Assembly (NCBI GenBank): GCA_007693385.1
Contig: REDR01000043.1
Span: 124,001-188,000, forward strand
Direction: 5' to 3'
DNA from: Anaerolineaceae bacterium
GTDB lineage: Bacteria > Chloroflexota > Anaerolineae > Aggregatilineales > Phototrophicaceae
DNA: 64,000 nt
Under the pieces are notes generated by a model. It did not search any database. It saw nothing but the letters and a program-made list of their open reading frames with translations, and was not told where the DNA came from. This document shows, piece by piece, positions 36,814 through 45,600 of this stretch. Every line of letters begins with the position of its first letter. Within the stretch, counting starts at the first letter, position 1. A program made the position numbers and the translations under genes.

Positions 36814-39056
36814 TAGTTGTCGCCCCCGATACTGACAAGACCGGGTAGAGCTTCGGCCAGTTGCGTCTCGCTGTAGATTTCGCGCATGGCCTGTGCCCAG
36901 CTTAGCCCTTCGTGCTTATGCAATGCCCAGTAGTTGCGGACGTTGAAGTTACTGCGCCAGTCGCTCCCCGCCGGGATGCGATGCCAGCCATACGACTCGG
37001 CCAGCGCGGTCAGATCAACGTAGTAGCCTTCCGGCATATCAATCCGTAACCGGCCGCCTTGCCGGTAGGCTTCCAGATCGCCGCGTGTCGCGGCTGAAAA
37101 ATCCCACGGCATTTCGCGCAGAGGTTCGCCGAGTTGCCCATTTTGCGCGTCTTCCGCGACGCGCACGAAAACGCGCCAGTAAGTATCGAGGCCGCGATCT
37201 TCCTTGACCACCTCATAGTTAGCGGGGAAGCCGCCTTGATTGCGGGTGAAGGCCACCGCCCGCCCCGCTTTGTGCCAGCTTCGCTCCGGCTCGCCTGCTT
37301 GCGGACGACGATCCAGCACCCAGAAGGTGTCGGTCAACTCACCGAGAAAGTCCCAGCCGATGATCTGATTTGCCCGCAGGCGCAACGCATTGAATGAGTC
37401 GTTGACGCGCTCGCTGAGAACTGCGTTTTCCTGTCCGGTGATGTTGACGACGGTATCCAGACGATAGGGCGGATCACCGGCGGGTGGCGATACCTGCTCG
37501 ATATATAGCGGCTCGGTATCGGCCGGGGGCAATCCGCCGGAATTGACCAGCGCGGGCGCGGCGGGTTGCGCCGTCCACGATAGATCGGACGCGCCGCGTG
37601 GTACCCGGATTAATTCGGTGGCGACGCCGCCTTCGATAAAGGGGGCGACGACCAAAAATGTGCCGTCTGATGTATCCACCGCGAATAGCACGCTTGTGCC
37701 GTCCGGCGACCAAACCGGCTCGCGTCCCTGCCGGAACGGTTGCGCGGGTTCATCAGGGTTCTGCATATCGTGGATGAATACCGTCTCGATGCCGGATTGC
37801 ATCGCGCTGTAGGCTAAATAGCGGCCATCCGGCGACCACGCCGGAAAATCTTCATGTCGATCCGGGGAATTGGTGATGTTGCGTGTCGTGCCGCTATCCA
37901 GATCGAAGATGAAAATGTCTTTGCTACCATCGCGCCACGATACAAAGGCGATTTGCCGCCCGTCACCGGGCGACCATGCCGGCGCGAAATCCGCCGTATC
38001 CGACGATCCCGGCAGGCGTTGTGGCGGCTCTTGCCCGTCGGCACGCATCACGAAGATGTCGAGATGTGTATCGCGCTGGTAGGCTTCGTAAGCGATGAAC
38101 TGCCCATCCGGACTCCATGACGGCCCGGCCTCAAACGCCAGATTGAACGTCATGCGTACCGGCTCTAGCGCGGCGGAGGTCATATCCAGCAGGTAAATGT
38201 CCCAGTTGCTATCTTCGCGCCGTGACGCATACGCTAGCCGATCACCGTTCGGCGACCATGCGGCATCGCGGTCATCTTCGGGCGCGTTGGTCACGCGCAA
38301 AGGCTGGCGTGAACCGACGGGGATAATCCATAAATCGCTGTGTGCGCTGTCCGGTTCGCGGGCGGTGAAGGCGATCGTGCCGCCCGCCTGCAATACGGCG
38401 GGGACTTCCGTCGCGGTGGGTAATGGTGTGGGCTGGCGCAACGGCTCATTCAGCGCTTCGCTTGCCGGTGTTGGCTGATTTTCGTCACGCGGGTTGAAGT
38501 CCAGCACGGCGGGCGTGAACGCCGGAGTCTGTTCCGGTTGGCGCGAAGTCGCCCAGATGATGACGCCGATCAGCACCGCCAGAAAGACCACGACCAGCGT
38601 ACTCAACACGCGATTCTGTACGCGCAAGGGGTCTTGCGCGACTTTGCTGATGCCATCGGTCATCTCGGCCCGCGCCGTCTGACGTTCGGAGCGCCGCGCC
38701 ATCGCGGAAGTCGTCACGCGGGAGGCCGCTTGACGGTTACGTTTGGCGGCTTGCTTGCCGACACGCCCGACGCTCGCCCCAACCGCCGCCCCCGTGCTCA
38801 GCGTGCCGATCAGTAGCTTAGCGCCACCGCGCAAGATATACGCCAACAATTGCCAGATGTTGACGGCCAATCCCCATATCAAGCTGAGGAGGGCGGCTAG
38901 AGCGCCCGCGATCAGGCGCGATAAGCCTTTGATGAACCAACCTGCCGCGCCGGTGAGCGATGACGCCCGTCCCAGCACGATCTCACTGAAACCCGCGCCC
39001 AATTTTAGAATCGCGACGCCGAATTTGTCGGTTAGACGATATGCACGTACCAGCAT
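36813..39056 (-). CDS. Membrane protein with TolB/PD40 beta-propeller repeats and M15-like C-terminal domain
   Basis: A 747-residue protein. The N-terminal 90 residues hold two or three hydrophobic stretches. A basic region (110-145) precedes a clear membrane helix (about 149-170, LSTLVVVFLAVLIGVIIWA). Outside, residues 225-500 carry five or six PD40/WD-like repeats (AAWSPNGDRLAYAS, PSWSPDGQFIAYEA, PAWSPGDGRQIAFVS, PAWSPDGRYLAYSA, PVWSPDGTSVLFAV). The last 210 residues contain SWHKAGRAVAF and SYGWHRIP. These recall the SxHxxGxAxD and WH zinc motifs of M15 D,D-carboxypeptidases, but the Asp is replaced by Ala. A scaffold that senses or presents peptidoglycan is inference from this and from the coupled M23 gene. 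Confidence 0.78.
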   Translation of the reverse strand: MLVRAYRLTDKFGVAILKLGAGFSEIVLGRASSLTGAAGWFIKGLSRLIAGALAALLSLIWGLAVNIWQLLAYILRGGAKLLIGTLSTGAAVGASVGRVGKQAAKRNRQAASRVTTSAMARRSERQTARAEMTDGISKVAQDPLRVQNRVLSTLVVVFLAVLIGVIIWATSRQPEQTPAFTPAVLDFNPRDENQPTPASEALNEPLRQPTPLPTATEVPAVLQAGGTIAFTAREPDSAHSDLWIIPVGSRQPLRVTNAPEDDRDAAWSPNGDRLAYASRREDSNWDIYLLDMTSAALEPVRMTFNLAFEAGPSWSPDGQFIAYEAYQRDTHLDIFVMRADGQEPPQRLPGSSDTADFAPAWSPGDGRQIAFVSWRDGSKDIFIFDLDSGTTRNITNSPDRHEDFPAWSPDGRYLAYSAMQSGIETVFIHDMQNPDEPAQPFRQGREPVWSPDGTSVLFAVDTSDGTFLVVAPFIEGGVATELIRVPRGASDLSWTAQPAAPALVNSGGLPPADTEPLYIEQVSPPAGDPPYRLDTVVNITGQENAVLSERVNDSFNALRLRANQIIGWDFLGELTDTFWVLDRRPQAGEPERSWHKAGRAVAFTRNQGGFPANYEVVKEDRGLDTYWRVFVRVAEDAQNGQLGEPLREMPWDFSAATRGDLEAYRQGGRLRIDMPEGYYVDLTALAESYGWHRIPAGSDWRSNFNVRNYWALHKHEGLSWAQAMREIYSETQLAEALPGLVSIGGDN

Positions 39057-39216
39057 ACGATCACTTTACAAACTAACCCTATTTCGTTCACATTCTACAG
39101 GGAAAAGCGCGGGGCGGCAATTGCGACGCGCACCGGACGGTTAGAACATGGTTGCGTTGCGGGGAATTCGCTTGCCGATAAACGCATTTTGGTTCATAGT
39201 TATATTGAGGCGGCGC

Positions 39217-39244
39217 TTGGGGCGCTAGCCGGTGTCACTATAAT
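39217..39244 (+). promoter_or_regulatory. Probable promoter of the LysM/L,D-transpeptidase gene
   Basis: TTGGGG (39217-39222) and a perfect TATAAT (39239-39244) are 16 bases apart. GGGAG follows at 39246-39250, before the ATG at 39263. Confidence 0.55.
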
Positions 39245-39262
39245 TGGGAGAAAACGATCATC

Positions 39263-40342
39263 ATGAAACTGTTTTTGCGTACACTCATGCTGTTACTAAT
39301 ACTCATTCCGGCATCTATGACATACGGACAGGACTCCGACGACAGCCTGACGCATGTCGTCCAGCCCGGCGATACGCTGTTTCGCATCGCTGTGCGCTAT
39401 GGCGTGCCGATGGAGCAAATCGCGCAGGCCAACAACATCGCCAATTTGAGCCGCATCTATCGCGGGCAGGTGCTAGTCATCCCCGGCTTGAGCGTGCCGG
39501 ATGGCAGTCCGCAGGTCGATAACCCGCTTGTGGCCGGTAGTCCGGCGGTGCATGTCGTCCAGCGTGGCGAGTCATTGTCGATGATTGCGCGGCGTTACGG
39601 CATGACGACGGGGCAGATTTTACAGGCTAACAATATTGCCAACGCCAATCTGATTTATCCCGGCCAGTCGCTCAATATCTGGACGGAGCAGAGCGCCGAC
39701 GCGCCCCTGCGCGACGAGCCACCCGCCGAGCAAATGCCGCCGGTGCAACACGACCCGTCACAGGTCAACACGACCTATACTATTCAGCGCGGCGAGACAC
39801 TGGCGGTCATCGCCAACCGTTTCGGCGTGGATTGGCGCGTGGTGGCACAGATGAACGGCATCTACAATCCGGATAATGTGCAGGCCGGTCAGCAGATCGT
39901 CATTCCGGCGCTGAACGAATCCGGCGGCGCGGTGGATATGGGCATCGTTACCCAGCCGTTTTATGTGCCAACGCCGACCATCACGCAGGGACGGCAAATC
40001 ATCATCAGCGTGAGCGCGTCGCGCATTTATGCCTTTGAAGACGGACAACTGGTGCATAGCGTACTGGTATCCACCGGACGGGCACACACCCCGACGATCA
40101 CCGGCGATTTTGCGATTTATCGCCGTGTGCGGACGCAAACGATGTCCGGGCCGGGTTACTCGATCCCCAATGTCGAATGGGTGCTGTACTATCATCAGGC
40201 GTATGCCATTCACGGCGCGTACTGGCATAGCAACTGGGGCACACCGATGAGCGCCGGATGCGTGAATCTGCCGAACGAAGAAGCACGCTGGTTCTGGGAG
40301 AACTTCGGCGAGATCGGCACGCCGGTTCGTGTGATCGCCTGA
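39263..40342 (+). CDS. LysM-repeat L,D-transpeptidase (YkuD)
   Basis: A 359-residue secreted cell-wall enzyme. The signal peptide spans residues 1-22. Three LysM peptidoglycan-binding repeats lie at about 30-74, 96-140 and 171-215, each with the HVVQPGDTLFRIA type of start. A YkuD catalytic domain occupies 245-359, with the motif HGAYWHSNWGTPMSAGCVN: His317, and the nucleophile Cys333 in SAGCVNL. Such enzymes form 3-3 cross-links in peptidoglycan or attach proteins to it. The next gene (SDR) starts in a TGATG overlap, so both share a transcript although their functions look unrelated. Confidence 0.94.
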   Translation: MKLFLRTLMLLLILIPASMTYGQDSDDSLTHVVQPGDTLFRIAVRYGVPMEQIAQANNIANLSRIYRGQVLVIPGLSVPDGSPQVDNPLVAGSPAVHVVQRGESLSMIARRYGMTTGQILQANNIANANLIYPGQSLNIWTEQSADAPLRDEPPAEQMPPVQHDPSQVNTTYTIQRGETLAVIANRFGVDWRVVAQMNGIYNPDNVQAGQQIVIPALNESGGAVDMGIVTQPFYVPTPTITQGRQIIISVSASRIYAFEDGQLVHSVLVSTGRAHTPTITGDFAIYRRVRTQTMSGPGYSIPNVEWVLYYHQAYAIHGAYWHSNWGTPMSAGCVNLPNEEARWFWENFGEIGTPVRVIA

Positions 40343-41127
40343 TGTCGCAAGCGGCCAAAAATCGCGTTGTTATCATCACCGGCGCATCAAGCGGCATCGG
40401 TCACGCTACCGCGTTGCAATGTGTGGCGCGGGGCGATAATGTGATCGGTACCGCCCGCCGTGCTGATAAGCTAGACGTGCTGGCGCGGGCGGCAGAAGGC
40501 CATGACGGGACGTTTGTGCCCGTCGTCGCCGATGTGCGCTCGGAGGAATCGATGCAGGCCGTCGTCGCGGAGGCGATGGCGCATTTCGGGCGGGTGGATG
40601 TGCTGGTGGCGAACGCTGGTATCGGGCATCGCGGCAGTTTGATTGATGCTGGCTGGGATGATCTGGAAGCGTTATTGCGCACCAACATAGACGGCGTTCT
40701 GCACAGCGTCCGCGCTGTCGTTCCGGCGATGCGTGCCGGTGGCGGCGGACAGATCGTGATTATCTCGTCGGTTGTGTATAATCTGGTCGCGCCATATACT
40801 GCCATTTACGCCGCTAGCAAAGCGTTCGTCAGCAGTCTGGCGCAGTCGCTACGGCTAGAACTTGAGGCGGACGGCGTGCATGTGGTGGATGTGCTGGTCG
40901 GGCGCGTGGAAACAGAATTCAACGCGAAGCGGCTGGGGAAGGGCGGGCGCACCGCGTCTAGCTTCCCGTCGGCGATGCCGGTTGAACGGGCGGCAGAGGC
41001 GGTGATGCGGGCGACGTATACGCGCCGCCGTTCACTGGCGATTCGCTGGATTGACCGCCTTATCATGCTCGGCAACCGTATCGTGCCGGATTTCATCGGC
41101 AGGAAAGCCCGAAAACAATACAGGTGA
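40342..41127 (+). CDS. SDR-family short-chain dehydrogenase/reductase
   Basis: A 261-residue classical SDR. The NAD(P)-binding motif is TGASSGIG at residues 14-21, with GTARRADKLD downstream; the basic Arg-Arg favours NADPH. NAG is in LVANAGIGHRG, and the catalytic Ser and YxxxK lie in IISSVVYNLVAPYTAIYAASK. The C-terminus is hydrophobic and basic (RRSLAIRWIDRLIMLGNRIVPDFIGRKARK), so membrane contact is possible. The substrate is not predictable from sequence. The correct start is the ATG that overlaps the transpeptidase stop; a longer open frame to 40258 is a shadow of that gene. Confidence 0.88.
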   Translation: MSQAAKNRVVIITGASSGIGHATALQCVARGDNVIGTARRADKLDVLARAAEGHDGTFVPVVADVRSEESMQAVVAEAMAHFGRVDVLVANAGIGHRGSLIDAGWDDLEALLRTNIDGVLHSVRAVVPAMRAGGGGQIVIISSVVYNLVAPYTAIYAASKAFVSSLAQSLRLELEADGVHVVDVLVGRVETEFNAKRLGKGGRTASSFPSAMPVERAAEAVMRATYTRRRSLAIRWIDRLIMLGNRIVPDFIGRKARKQYR

Positions 41128-41135
41128 TTTTGAAT

Positions 41136-41630
41136 ATGTCCAAACCGGTAAAACTGAACTCGATGCGCGTATTGGAGCAGAACGACGTTTCATACGAAGT
41201 GCTACAGTACCCTGACGACATCACCGACGCGGAAGAAGTCGCGGAGGCGCTCGGCCTGCCGTATTTCACCGTGTACAAGACGCTGATCGTGCAGGCGGTG
41301 GATCGTCCCGACATCAGCAAGCCGTACATCGCGCTGATCGCTTCTGAAGATCAACTCGACATGAAGAAGATGGCGGGCGCGGCGGGCGTCAAGAAGGTGA
41401 AACTGGCGGCGCACAAAGACGCCGAAGCGTTGACCGGCCTGAAAGTGGGCGGCATCAGCGCGTTAGCTCTGCGTGATAAGCAATGGCCGCTTTATCTTGA
41501 TCTTCCGGCGGCGGATAACCAGCATATCGTCATGAGCGCTGGATTGCGCGGTTATCAGGTGCGCGTGCCGGTTATCCCGTTCATCAATCTGTTTCGCGTT
41601 CGTCTGGCTGATCTACGCGCCGATTCCTAG
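41136..41630 (+). CDS. ybaK: YbaK/EbsC-type aminoacyl-tRNA deacylase
   Basis: A 164-residue single-domain trans-editing protein. Homologues hydrolyse mischarged Cys-tRNA(Pro) made by prolyl-tRNA synthetase. The fold is recognisable from the N-terminal NSMRVLEQNDVSYEVLQYP, the conserved Lys in VYKTLIV, KKMAGAAGVKKVKLA, VGGISALALRDKQWPLYLD (the GG-S-P region) and the final GLRGYQVRV. AGGTG precedes the ATG at 41136 by 9 bases, so it is preferred over a GTG four codons upstream. The stop shares the bases CTAG with the stop of converging pfkA. Confidence 0.9.
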   Translation: MSKPVKLNSMRVLEQNDVSYEVLQYPDDITDAEEVAEALGLPYFTVYKTLIVQAVDRPDISKPYIALIASEDQLDMKKMAGAAGVKKVKLAAHKDAEALTGLKVGGISALALRDKQWPLYLDLPAADNQHIVMSAGLRGYQVRVPVIPFINLFRVRLADLRADS

Positions 41631-42592
41631 CGCGATAGCATCCACGCCATATCGTAGTAGTGATTGCTCATGCTCCGGTTTTGCTTGGTGACTTCCTCAA
41701 GCGGTTGCGTGATGAGGTCGCGGCCATCCAGCGCGATCATGACGTTGTGTTCACCGGCTAGCAGGCGCTCTATCGCGTTGACGCCCATGCGCGTCGCCAG
41801 AAGCCTATCGAACGCGCTGGGACTGCCGCCGCGCTGGATATGGCCGAGAATGGACAGGCGTATCTCAAAGCCGGTTTCCTGCTCGTTGAGGAAATCGACC
41901 AGTTGCGTTGATTTGTAGGGCGCACCCTCCGCCATGACGACGATTGCGTGTGACTTGCCGCGCACGTAAGAATCTTCGATCTGCTGGGCGACTTCTTCCA
42001 TCGGCATATCGATCTCCGGCGTGATGATGATCTCCGCGCCGCCTAGAATGCCGCCCATCAGCGCCAGATAGCCGGAATTTCGCCCCATCACTTCGATGAC
42101 GAAGGCGCGGTTATGTGACGAAGCGGTATCGCGGAGGCGGTCTAGCGCGTCCAGAATGATGTTGAGCGTGGTATCGACGCCGATGCTCATGTTCGTGCCC
42201 CAGATGTCGTTGTCGATGCTAGCCGGAATGCCCATCACTTTAATGCCCAGTGCATTGAGCGCTGACGCGCCGCGCAAACTGCCATCGCCGCCAATGACGA
42301 CCATGCCTTCGATGCCGCGCTCATTGAGGCGACGTAGGGCGCGGCGCTGGCCTTCCACCGTCTTGAATTCTTCGTTGCGGGCGGTCTGTAGGATGGTGCC
42401 GCCGCGCTGGAGGATGCCGCTAACTTCCCTGCTAGTCATCAAGCTCATGTCGCCTGCTAATAGGCCGGTGTAGGCTTGCCGGATGCCGTAAACTTCGATG
42501 CCGTGTTCGATGCCGGTACGTACCACTGCACGGATCGCGGCATTCATCCCCGGCGCATCGCCGCCACTGGTCATGATAGCGATTCGCTTCAT
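41627..42592 (-). CDS. pfkA: ATP-dependent 6-phosphofructokinase
   Basis: A 321-residue PfkA that phosphorylates fructose 6-phosphate in glycolysis. Key parts are TSGGDAPGMNAAIRAVVR, the nucleotide site VIGGDGSLRGA, the catalytic PASIDND, and EVMGRNSGYLAL and ILGHIQRGGSPSAFDR for substrate and effector binding. The Gly in GGDGS and the absence of Lys before TIDND mark the ATP-using rather than pyrophosphate-using type. It is transcribed leftwards after dnaE from its own extended -10 promoter and ends in a shared CTAG with ybaK. AAGGA lies 5 bases before the ATG. Confidence 0.95.
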   Translation of the reverse strand: MKRIAIMTSGGDAPGMNAAIRAVVRTGIEHGIEVYGIRQAYTGLLAGDMSLMTSREVSGILQRGGTILQTARNEEFKTVEGQRRALRRLNERGIEGMVVIGGDGSLRGASALNALGIKVMGIPASIDNDIWGTNMSIGVDTTLNIILDALDRLRDTASSHNRAFVIEVMGRNSGYLALMGGILGGAEIIITPEIDMPMEEVAQQIEDSYVRGKSHAIVVMAEGAPYKSTQLVDFLNEQETGFEIRLSILGHIQRGGSPSAFDRLLATRMGVNAIERLLAGEHNVMIALDGRDLITQPLEEVTKQNRSMSNHYYDMAWMLSR

Positions 42593-42635
42593 AATCGTCC
42601 TTGCTCCTGTTGAGGTTTTTTCGATACATCCGGCT

Positions 42636-42644
42636 ACTATACCA
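42636..42644 (-). promoter_or_regulatory. Extended -10 promoter of pfkA
   Basis: On the minus strand this reads TGGTATAGT, an extended -10 element in the 80-base gap after dnaE, 44 bases before the pfkA ATG. Confidence 0.5.
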
Positions 42645-42672
42645 CTCGATAGTTAAGCCGATATTATATCTT

Positions 42673-45600
42673 TTAACGGGATTTGGCCGCGTTCATTCGG
42701 GTAACTTCAATAGCGCTTTCGTCACCTATCGCGCTGATTAACTCCTCGTGCAAGCGCTGGCAGTATCCGGTGGTGTGATTCGGGAATGCCAGCCGTCCGA
42801 TGCCGTCTATTGCGATCTCAAAACGATCATGGCCGGGATATGAGATGAACAACCCATAGATGCGATGAAGCAAGCGCCGATCTTGATTGTCGTCGTCGGT
42901 GCGCGGGAAGTTTATGACGACGTGTAGCGGGTCTTGCTTGTCGGCTTCCAGACGTTCGGGATCGGGCATGTCCTCCGCGCCGATTGGCTCGGCGCTGATT
43001 TGCGGCTCGACGGATGGTGTCTCGAAAGCGGTTGTTCCGGCAGAAAGCGAAGCCACCATCGGCGGCGTCTGCGGCGATTCATCGTCTTGCGGCTGTATTA
43101 CTTCGCCGGTTTCCTCGTCGTACAGGTCGTCATCGTCGGCGTTATCGACCATCCATGGCGGGCGGCCGTTCTCATAGGCAGGCGCGGGTTCCGGCACCAG
43201 ATTAGATTGCATGTGTTCCGGTAAATCCTGCCCGCCGTTGAGCGCGGGGGGCGGTGCGCCGTCTTCGTCCAGCCATTCGGGAGCGTTCATTTCGACGATC
43301 TGCTGATAATCGTCCGCCGCTTGCATCAGCTCGAATGATTGCGTGACGCGGTTCGCCATGATCTGCGGTTCGCCGCGTGATAGATCGAATTGGCCGACGA
43401 CCTGCACCACCTCACCGACATCGAATTGCGTGATGTCGCCTTGCTCGACCATGCGCTGGATGGCGTGCCATAGATCGCTGAAGATCACGACTTCGATGAT
43501 CGCGGCGGAGTCGTGCCAGTCTTCGATCTGGGCGAACGCCATAGTCTGGCCTTTTCTGTTCAGCACCTTGCGGAAGCCGACGATCTCCCCGGCGATGGCG
43601 ACCTGCCGGTTGTTGAAACTCTCCGCGAGTTGTTTGAGTTGTTGCACTTCGGCGGTGCGCGTAGCGCGGAGTTGCTCGCGGAATTTATCCACCGGACGCC
43701 CGGAGACGTACAGCCCGAGCAGTTCTTTTTCCCAGATGAGAATCTGCCGTTCTGTATAGTCGGCATTGCTTGGCAAATTGGCTAACGGATCGTCCATCAT
43801 GCTATCGTCGCCGCCGTCAAACATCGACATCTGACCGACGGCTTTATCGCGGAAGTGCCGCGCACTACTGCTCATCATCTGCTCTACTGCGTCGATGAGC
43901 TGGCGGCGATGACCGAGCGATTCCATCGCGCCCGCTTTGACGAGGCACTCCAGCGCTCGCTTGCCGACCTGCTTGAGGTCAACGCGGCGGCAGAAGTCGG
44001 ACAAATCGGCGAATTGACCGTCCGCTTCCCGCGCTTCGATGATCGGCTGTAATGCGCCTTCACCCGCGCCTTTGATGGCGGCGAGTCCGAAGCGGATGCA
44101 CCGCACCCCGCCATTGGCGGCGCTATCGGCGGCGGTTTCGATGTCGAAGTCGATCTGGCTGTGATTCACGTCCGGCGGCAAGACTGGAATCTTGAGGCGG
44201 CGGCATTCTTCGAGGAAGACGGCCACTTTCGCGGAGTCGTTGCGCTGGACACTGAGCAGGGCGGTCATGAATTCTTCGGTGTAGTGGCATTTGAGGTGCG
44301 CGGTCTGCACGGTCAACACCGCATAATCGGTGGCGTGGGCGCGGTTGAATCCGTAGTTGGCAAAATCGCGGATTTGATCGAATATCTTGTCGGCTGTGTC
44401 GGCATCGACGCCGTTTTCCGGGCCACGCTCCACGAAGATGGCGCGGTGCTTATTCAGCGCTTCGTCCAGCTTTTTGGATACCGCCTTACGCATCAAGTCC
44501 GCTTCGCCTAGCTTGTAGCCGAATAGCTCACCGGCAATCTGCATGATCTGTTCTTGATAGACGATGATGCCATACGTCTCATCGAGGATCAGCTTTAGTT
44601 TGTCGTGTAGATAGGTCGGCTCTTCTTCACCGTGCAAGCGGCGGTTGTATTGCGGGATGAACTGCATCGGGCCGGGACGATACAGCGAAATACCGGCGAC
44701 GATGTTATCAAATCCTTTCGGGCGCATATCGCGGAGCATCTGTTGCATCCCGCTACTTTCTACCTGAAAGACGCCGGTTGTCTCGCCACGTCCGAGCATG
44801 GCGAAAGTGTCATCGAGCATGGCGCGTTGCTGATCGTCGATGTCGGGCGAATCGTGGCGATATGGCGTGGTGTCCATCGTGTACTTGATTCCGTGATGAC
44901 GCTCGATCAGATCGGCGGCCTTACGGAACACGGTCAGCGTCGATAGCCCTAGAAAGTCCACTTTCAACAGGCCGATAGACTCGGCGGTTTCCATCGGAAA
45001 TTGCGTGACCGCCTTCAAGCTCCCACCACTAGAATCCTTGCCGGTCAGACGATGTAGCGGCGTGTATTCGACTAGCGGCTTATCGCCAATGATGACGCCG
45101 GCGGCGTGCTGGCTGGCGTGACGGCGGACGCCCTGCAAACGTTTCGCGGTGTCGATGATGTCGCGTATCTGTTTATCTTTCTGGTACAGTGCCTTGAGTT
45201 CGGGGATTTCTTCGACGTAATCCATCAACTTCTTCGGCTTGGCTTCCTGCGGGATCAACATGGCGGCGCGGTTGACTTCCTCAAGCGGCACGTCCAGCGC
45301 CCGCCCTACGTCACGTACGGCGGCTTTTGGCCCCATCGTCCCGAATGTGATGATCGCCGCGACTTTCTCTTCGCCGTATTTCTGCACTGTATAGGCGATC
45401 ATCTCGCCGCGCCGGTTGTCGGGGTAATCGAGGTCGATGTCGGGCATACTGACGCGCCCGGGGTTCAAGAAGCGCTCGAATAGCAGGCTATTTTGTATCG
45501 GGTCGATGTTGGTGATGCCCAGCGTATAGGCCACCAGACTGCCCGCGCCACTACCGCGCACATTCCACCATATATCGGCGTGGCGGGCGAATTCGCACAA

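Noticed and set aside
40258-40341. 28-codon N-terminal extension of the SDR gene
   Set aside because: It is the out-of-frame end of the L,D-transpeptidase gene; the ATG in the TGATG overlap gives the normal SDR N-terminus.
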